The notes below the pieces were generated by a model. It did not search any database. It was not told the origin of the DNA and worked only from the letters and a program-made list of their open reading frames with translations. The translations under genes were made by a program, and so were the position numbers. A stretch of 64,000 bases of DNA, taken from assembly GCF_954871325.1 (NCBI RefSeq), contig NC_088778.1:17697666-17761665 (forward strand). The letters run 5' to 3'. This DNA is from Gordionus sp. m RMFG-2023 (lineage: Eukaryota; Nematomorpha; Gordioida; Chordodea; Parachordodidae). Of the stretch, positions 57,796 through 64,000 are shown in pieces (position 1 is the stretch's first letter; each line of letters begins with the position of its first letter).

Positions 57796-58385
57796 AGAAA
57801 ATCAAACTAGTATTTTGAACATAGATCTGCCCAATTTTTTTTAATATTTCTGAATTATCTTTATAAAATAAATAATTGTTTTGTTAAAAAAAATATCATG
57901 GTTTAATGACCCGTAAAAATTCCTTCAAAATTATCAAAAGTAGTAACAATTAATTTATTCTAAGATAATATATATAATTATTGGCAAAAATTAATAACGG
58001 ATTCAATTCAAAATTTATATAAATAAAATTGAATATCAAAACTTAAAAGGTAATGTTGTTTAACAAATTTATTAAGTCTGATGATTAAAATATCGTCTTA
58101 AGTGCATTTGTCCAAATTATATCGTAATGAGGCTACTTAATCGTACTGCAGTGAAAGATCTTTTATCAATACTTGCTAGCAAGGATCAGCTAGAACTACT
58201 GGTTAGATAATATAGGTTCCTAAAATATTTTGGATAAATGTAAAAATATTTTGATGGGAAGACAATTTTTGTTTATATACTAAGCAATTATTTTTTGTTG
58301 TAATATCCATTAGCGAATTAGAGTTAAAAACAACAAATAAATACATTTCGGCTCAAAATTAAAGTGGAGCCAACTATTGGGTGTT
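57796..58385. repeat. Dispersed repeat, uninterrupted copy
   Basis: This copy corresponds to 3860-4555 plus 5735-6040 and provides the empty site for the LINE fragment at 4556-5735. It ends with GAGCCAACTATTGGG, directly beside LINE 4. Confidence 0.6.
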
Positions 58386-58813
58386 TTAGGGCATCGGTTA
58401 TAGTACTGTGGTATGAGTGTCTTAATGAATGACATAAAAGTTCGAGTTTTTTATAGGTAAGAAGTCTGTGAAGAGGAAGAATGTTGCAAGAATTCCAAAG
58501 ATTAAAATTAGTAATAATATATAGGTATTTGATATTTAAAATGCTTTTTAAAGATTTATTAATAAAAACTTGGGTTTTATTTAAATTAGAATTGGTAAAG
58601 TCCCAAGTTTCTATACCATAGGTTAATAAAGATATGATGTAAGTTTTGAAGATTCGAATTTTAAATTTACTTGATAAGATATTAGTATGGCATAATTTGT
58701 TAAGAGAAAAAATTTTTAAATTGGCTTTAGTAAGTTTAGAAGATATGTCCGGTTTAATGCCTAAATAATTAAGGGATTTAGTAAAAATAATATTATTGTT
58801 ATTAAATTTAAGA

Positions 58814-59300
58814 TTAAGACCTAGGGGGGGGGGGGGGTGTAGAGAGTATTTTAGTTTTATTAAAATTAATTTTAAGATTCATTTGAAGGAGAACTATATT
58901 ATTAATATAATTAAAATCTTCGTTAATAATACAGATATCGTCCGCGTAACAGAGCCAATCGATATTGTGAAAATTGCAAGAATAAATGAGATCACTAATT
59001 AATAAATTAAAAAAGGAAGGAGAAAGGGGGCATCCTTGTTTAATGCCGCATTTGATTTTAAAGTAAGGTGAGGATAAGTTATTATGTTTAATATTAACAA
59101 AATTATTTTCATAAATATACATTATAATTTTAATCAGATGAATGTTAATATTATATTTAAAGAGGATATTCCAAATATCAATAAAAATAATATATGTATC
59201 GGTTTTATAAATATGTGCTTTCTCTAATCTTATTTTAAGTGAAGTAATTAGTTCAAAAGTATTTCGTCCTGGTCTGAAGGACGCAATGGAATTATGAATT
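58814..59300 (-). pseudogene. LINE 4 reverse transcriptase core
   Basis: FRPGRNTFELITSLKIRLEK is followed by a degraded first catalytic region, then FKIKCGIKQGCPLSPSFFNL, LISDLIYS and IDWLCYADDICIINEDF. The YADD catalytic box is intact at 58937-58948. The 102-codon frame at 59122-58814 is open. The catalytic box is present, but the preceding LDFxKAFD-like motif is not. Confidence 0.75.
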
Positions 59301-59470
59301 TTTTTGTTGATATCTTTAGAAATAAGATTGAAGATAAATGTAGTAAATATTTTGTAAAAAGGGGAAGAAAGAGTGATGCCTCTATAATCATGGAATAAGG
59401 AAGGGTTTGATTATTTGGGTAAATTAATGATAGTAGATTTACACCAATTGGTGGGAAGAATTGCTGTGTT

Positions 59471-60184
59471 TCATATTTTATTTAAGGTAGGAAAAAGTAA
59501 ACTAGTAATAGTTTCGGGGAATATTTTTAATATTTCATTGTGTATGTTATCAGCAGGGGATTTATGGTTTTTGAGATTTTTTATAATATTGATAAAATCA
59601 TTTTTGTTGAGAGGGAAGTGAGGGGTAGTAATAAGTTGAGATGAAGAGAAGGAAGAGGGACAGGGAAGTTTATTGTTAAAGAGTGATCTATAGTGATCCA
59701 CAAAAATGTTTAATTGGTCTATAGGATTTTTTGTAGTAAATTGACCAATTTTTAAGTTGTTAATTTTTTTTGTCATTAGAAGATGTGATGAATTTTAGTG
59801 TTTTAAACGCATTATTAAGGTCGTTATTGCGTTTGAATTTAGATATATTATTGATTCTATTTTTGAGAAAATTTATTTTTTATCTTTTCTGATTGATATT
59901 TTAATAATGTTAAGTTTAGCTTTAATGTGTTGTTTTTTTCTAGTTTGTTTTTTTATATTTTTATTGGGGAGAGAATTGATCAGATAAGAAGTATAAGATC
60001 TTAACCAATCAGGATAGATTGTTTTAATATTTAAATGAAGATATGCTGAATTGATAATAGAATTTTGAATATTGTTCCAAGAATTATTAATATTGATTGA
60101 TTTGAGATTTGAATGATATTTATCAGCTAAGATAGGGATATTTAAATTATTGATATTATATTTTTTTGATGTAGAAGATATCAA
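59471..60184 (-). pseudogene. LINE 4 linker and pre-polymerase block
   Basis: Two open frames: 60184-59873 (NNSWNNIQNSIINSAYLHLN, TIYPDWLRSYTSYLINSLPN) and 59776-59471 (QLNIFVDHYRSLFNNKLPCP, NIIKNLKNHKSPADNIHNEI). KNHKSPADNIHNEILK corresponds to the (N)(K)(S)PG.D.(I)..E(L)LK motif at the start of LINE polymerases, with the usual glycine as alanine. Confidence 0.7.
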
Positions 60185-60269
60185 ATTTTTTGAATTGGAA
60201 ATATTAAGGTTTCTTAATAATAAGGTTTAATAAATTGTTGTATCCCAATAGGGCGATGATCCTATAAGA

Positions 60270-60800
60270 AATCGATATCATTAAGAATTAAAATATTTTG
60301 TATAAAAAAATTCAGTAAGGAAAAAATCAAGTCGACTTTTATATAAAGAGTTAGGTTTAAAATAGGTAAAATAATTATTTTTTTTGTTTAAAAAAAGTGT
60401 TAATTATTCTGATTGGATTTTTTTACAAGTTTCAATAATATTTTTACCGTTTTTTGATCAAGGGCAGCAAAACCGATAGTTTTATTTATATATTCGTTAC
60501 CAATTTTCATAATGATTTGTATTAATTTGTTTAAGGTGGTTATTTAGAGATATAATGAATTTGGGATATTCTGAGTGATTAGCGGGAGCATAAATATTAA
60601 TAAGATGGGTTATTTTTCTTTTAGTTTTTAGTGTAATTGAAGCAATGCGATCACTGATTGTAGTGAAATTGGATGTATATTTTAGAATAGAGTCTTTAAT
60701 AATAAATGATACACAATTATGATAGTTAGAAGAATTAGAAATGAAGATTGTATAACCTCTTAATTTTTTTAATAATGTTATTATTGATTAAAGTTTATTG
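60270..60800 (-). pseudogene. LINE 4 APE-type endonuclease
   Basis: YNCVSFIIKDSILKYTSNFT, TISDRIASITLKTKRKITHL, INIYAPANHSEYPKF and later SRLDFFL and DHRPIG follow the order of LINE endonucleases. INIYAP is the conserved (I)N(V/I)YAP motif and DHRPI the (S)DH(R) closing motif (the S codon is replaced by a stop). The GGDFN motif is not intact. Frames change several times. Confidence 0.65.
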
Positions 60801-61019
60801 TGTCATTAATATATAGATATCTTTTTTCTCTATTCATTTTCTTAATATAGTAACTTTATATAATAAACCAGGTATATTATAAGAGTAAATAATTAATTTT
60901 TTATAAGACATAATTTTAAGAAAAAGATAATTATTAAAGAATAAGATTTGGTTTTTGTTAGATAAATTAAAAATAAAGCAGACGATTTTATTTTATTTAG
61001 AAATGAAGAGGAAAAAAAC

Positions 61020-61863
61020 AGACGATTTAATTTAAGGTTAAAAAATAACATGTTGAGTGTAGTGTTATTGAAAAAAATAAAGTTAATTAGTTGTAGGGTA
61101 AAGAAGTATTAGATTAAAAAAAATATGTAAAAAATAGATTATTTAATTATAAAAAATTATAAGAAAGTTAAATTAAATAAATTTATAATGTTATAAATTT
61201 TTGTTAATAGATAAAAAGGAATAATAATGAAAAAGTTTATTGATAAATGGATGAGATCTTTGAGAGAGGGGAAATAAAGAAAAAGTTATATATAGAAATT
61301 GGAGATTAGAAATAGTCTGGGATAAGAATATATAAATATTTGAATATACTTGACTCTTCTTAATTTGGTTTATGAAAGATAATATATATGTATAAAGATT
61401 TGTGATATATGTATTGAGAAGATTTTGATTATAATAAAGATTATTAAATGAGTTGAATATTTTGTAGAGTACAAGTTTCATTAATGTGTGAGTGGTAGTA
61501 ATGAGTGAGGATTGATGAGAGAATCTATAAAATAAAAAGATTAAATGAAATAAAAAATTAGCCTGAATTTTGAGGAAGAAGAATTATTAATTCTTGAATT
61601 ATGTTTTATTCATGTTGTTTATTTCATTCATATTTTGGATATTAAGGAAAATTGATTAAAACGATTTAACATCAGCCATTTTCCCGCAGACGATTTTTTC
61701 ACCTTGTAATCGTAACCAAATGTGTTTAAATCACATCTGTTTGTATAAAATAAATAAATAAAATCAACAAATAAAACTAATAAAAATACGTACCGATGAC
61801 ATGACTAGCGATGACATGACGTCCCGATGACGTAGTGAGGACAGCGGAAAATTATAATATAGA
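61020..61863 (-). mobile_element. Helitron 5' part, copy B2
   Basis: The - strand begins TCTATATTATAATTTTCCGC at 61863 and passes through CGATGACGTnnnG-type text, then sequence shared with 52090-52934. It starts exactly one base after the CTAG end of the next Helitron, so the two are head to tail. Confidence 0.6.
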
Positions 61864-63500
61864 CTAGTAGAAAGCCCGTCAAAAATAATGAGATTTTTAT
61901 TCATTTTTACGATAGATGTCATGCCAGGTCTAAGCTCACCCCTTAATAATTTGTTAAAGATATTCCGATGTCAAGTGCAAGCTAATATAAATTTTGAGGT
62001 CCTAAGCCCAGTCGTATCCAATATAATTTTGAAAATTTTTTCCCACCTCGGGGATAGTTAAATTTTTAATTGATTTATCATCACATGAAGGGGAATTATT
62101 TGATTTACCAATTAGTTTAAGATGTAAAAAAAAACATGTGAATTCCGTATTAAGGGAAACTGGGAAGGCCTGGGCAAACCACTTATAAGAGAATCATGAC
62201 AAATAAAATAAAGATAAAATACTCTTATACTTTTTGGTAATAGGATCAATTATAATTATATATAAAAAAATAAATTGTTGTTTATTATATAGGGTTATTG
62301 TAGCTTTTCGGATAAATTTAATGTATGTCTTGTATTTCCCAAATTATTTGTCTATATTTTATGTTGAGTAAAAAAAAATGATATCTATTTAAATAACAAA
62401 AATGCCATTAAACACTAATAAAACTTATAAGCAAATTATATATATATTTTTTTTAAGAAAATATTTTTTATTGACATATAAATTTAGGCAAATTTTTTTA
62501 AAAAATAATGAGGAATAATTATTATGTTGTGTATTTGATAAAATTAAGAGCAAATCCTTGTTGGCATTTTTATTTTTGATGGAAAAAGCGACAAAATAAA
62601 TCTGGAAGGTGTCTGGAAAGGAAATAATTAATGTACAATCTCATATCATTTAGGGTTGTAGATGAAAGTAATGACGGATTACCAAAGTGTACAAAACACA
62701 ATACGTCCTGATAAAGATGAGTCATATGCCTATGCCTTGGGATACTGGTAAAAGAAGAACGCAAAATGATATTTCTGTCAATGTCAGCATTGGTAGCCCC
62801 CTCTAAAATAGAATCATGAACCACAATGTTAACTCATCAATAAAAAGGTAGTAAGAATTGTTATAAAGGCCACGAGAGAACTACTGCATATTTTTCCATT
62901 AATAAAGTTAATGAAAATGGCCGTACTGCACATTCAAGTTTGAACATTCCTCTAAATAATCATGAAAGTTTCTCAGAGAATCGGATAAAGTAATATTTAT
63001 AATAATTCCTAGTGAAGTGAATGATAGTACGGAATTGAATGCTTATATTTGTTAAAAAATAGGCAGAGGTGGCATAGGGATTATGGTAATGGTGATAGAA
63101 ATATAATTTAGAGGCAACTGGGTGAAAATAAAATAAACATATAAATATAAAACATAAGATAAAAAAAATAAATAAACCTCCAGAGGAGTTAATTTCAAGC
63201 GTAGTTTTTTATTAATTTGGCTACCAGTAACTCTAGAACGGGCAAGGCGTTTGTTTCGTCATTATTTTATTTGCATATCTTTAATAGATTCATCATGTTT
63301 TGTAGCAATGTGAGGGATTAAGGTTGGGTTAGCCTATACAAATAAAGAAATCAGGCAAAAATATAAATAAACATTATTATTGAAATAAAACGAACATTAA
63401 AATTCTGTAAACCAGTAGATGGGTCAATATTAGATGCATATATCTAGTAGTTAGAGGGATATCATCAAAAGTAATATTTTTTTTTGGGGGGGGGGGGGGG
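61864..63500 (-). mobile_element. Helitron fragment, copy 2, with 3' end
   Basis: The - strand ends in TTTTTGACGGGCTTTCTA then CTAG (61867-61864), the Helitron CTRR terminus. The body matches 49640-51215. It contains a Rep-domain remnant. The upstream (right) limit is a run of about 17 G at 63484-63501. The 5' TC end was not found and the helicase is absent. Confidence 0.7.
62570..62824 (-). pseudogene. Helitron Rep (helicase-like N-terminal) remnant
   Basis: The 84-codon frame reads NADIDRNIILRSSFTSIPRH, then RHMTHLYQDVLCFVHFGNP and LSRHLPDLFCRFFHQK. In Helitron Rep proteins the same order is (R).(I)(L)(P)SSF.(G)(G)PR(H)(M)..(L)YQDA(M).(I)V...GKPDLF...TCNP, then (D)RPDL.(C)RVF..KL. The TCNP segment is decayed (STTLN) and catalytic motifs further downstream were not seen. 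One full-length reading of about 84 codons without a stop is the best Helitron coding evidence here. Confidence 0.65.
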
Positions 63501-63589
63501 GTGACTTATCAAGCTTATTCCATTATGGGAGATAAAAAGCATTTTAAGGTCAGTGTCATATTCATAGGTGTAAGCGGAGGAGGGGGGGG

Positions 63590-64000
63590 GGTGTTTTATT
63601 ATAATTGTTTTGTAGAGAATTTTGTAAAATGTGGCATCTCCATTATAAGAGTTTTTAAAGAAATGTATTCATTTGAATGGAAAATTGAACAAGAAAGTGA
63701 GTTCGAAATATTGAAGATTCGTGATTTATACTGAGCATAATATATTAATTCATAGAAAGATAACAAAAAATTAATGTTTTCCCGAGATTAAAAAGTTGGT
63801 TGTTACTCGTTGGAAGTTTGAAATTAGGTATCGGCGAGGGAAAGAAAATAATTTGTCAGATTTTTTGTCTAGATTAGGATCGGTCACTTCAAATCCCGAA
63901 AGATTGTCAATAAATTATGGATAGGGAAAATTCGTTAATTCGTTCATTATCCTATATGCTAAAGAGAGGTCCAACCATTTGGTAAGATCTTAAATTAAAT
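63590..64000 (+). mobile_element. Fossil Ty3-type pol piece running off the edge
   Basis: NCFVENFVKCGISIIRVFKE, YSFEWKIEQESEFEILK and, further on, VTRWKFEIRYRRGKENNLSD with FLSRLGSV. This is the order seen from the thumb of a Ty3-type reverse transcriptase to the end of RNase H. It is broken, with part of the RNase H region between them missing, and continues past the window. No end repeats seen. Confidence 0.65.

Larger units (their letters stand above)
58400..60850 (-). mobile_element. LINE 4 (endonuclease plus reverse transcriptase)
   Basis: Read on the - strand: endonuclease (about 60800-60270), linker (60184-59873), pre-polymerase (59776-59471), reverse transcriptase (about 59300-58814), C-terminal part (to about 58400). 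The frames are long and breaks are few, so this is the best-preserved LINE in the window. Very high A/T coding bias (N, I, K-rich). A run of G at 58824-58837 lies just after the polymerase. The element abuts the dispersed repeat on its 3' side. Confidence 0.75.

Noticed and set aside
63484-63501. Long run of G as a telomere or quadruplex site
   Set aside because: It is a single homopolymer run, like those at 10846, 34141 and 58824; length may be a sequencing or assembly artefact.
1-64000. tRNA or rRNA genes, and bacterial contamination
   Set aside because: No tRNA cloverleaf (A/B box pair) or rRNA-like block was noticed on either strand, and no stretch has bacterial gene density.

Overview
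The window is strongly AT-rich eukaryotic DNA made almost entirely of decayed, nested transposable elements. No bacterial-type operons, rRNA, tRNA or CRISPR arrays were seen. The one confident host gene is a SETD3-like SET-domain methyltransferase (the actin-histidine methyltransferase family) on the + strand. Its exons are joined by canonical GT-AG introns, and one is only 44 nt long. That gene, plus a mobilome of hAT, Merlin, MULE-like, Tc1/mariner-like, Helitron, several LINE types and Ty3-type LTR elements, points to an animal with a compact AT-rich proteome and a TE-swollen genome. I cannot name the species.

Layout. 1-7.4 kb: a possible two-exon gene on the - strand at the left edge, a ZMYM1-like hAT inserted into an older hAT, and a LINE 3' fragment inserted into a dispersed repeat. 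7.4-34.0 kb: the SETD3-like gene. Exon 1 is at 7457-7658, exon 2 at 10168-10270, exon 3 at 10315-10515 and exon 4 at 33825-33994. Intron 1 holds a Merlin element with a recognisable transposase piece. Intron 3 is about 23.3 kb and holds one large hAT palindrome (14.25-30.91 kb) that has been invaded repeatedly. Its left arm carries a GGTWACA-type element, a LINE and an LTR element. Its right arm carries a hAT, which holds another hAT, which holds a 14-bp-array element, which holds a Tc1/mariner-like element. Most levels are marked by a readable target-site duplication (TSD). A MULE-like foldback lies just before exon 4.

34.0-49.6 kb: a hAT, a second copy of the LINE seen at 16-19 kb, a nuclease-type LINE fragment, a third LINE with a hAT MITE inside it, fossil Ty3-type integrase pieces on opposite strands, and a Tc1/IS630-like helix-turn-helix fragment. 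49.6-64 kb: a Helitron-rich mosaic (Rep-domain remnants, 5' TC ends and a CTAG 3' end in both repeats), a hAT with a perfect 8-bp TSD, a fourth LINE with endonuclease and reverse-transcriptase remnants, and two fossil Ty3 pol pieces, the last running off the right edge.

The genes do not form a pathway. The biology is one host gene interrupted by layered transposition. The recurring unusual design is an element whose two ends carry short tandem arrays in opposite orientation, seen here in at least four unrelated-looking families. All boundaries and family calls come from reading the sequence by eye; no database or alignment was available.
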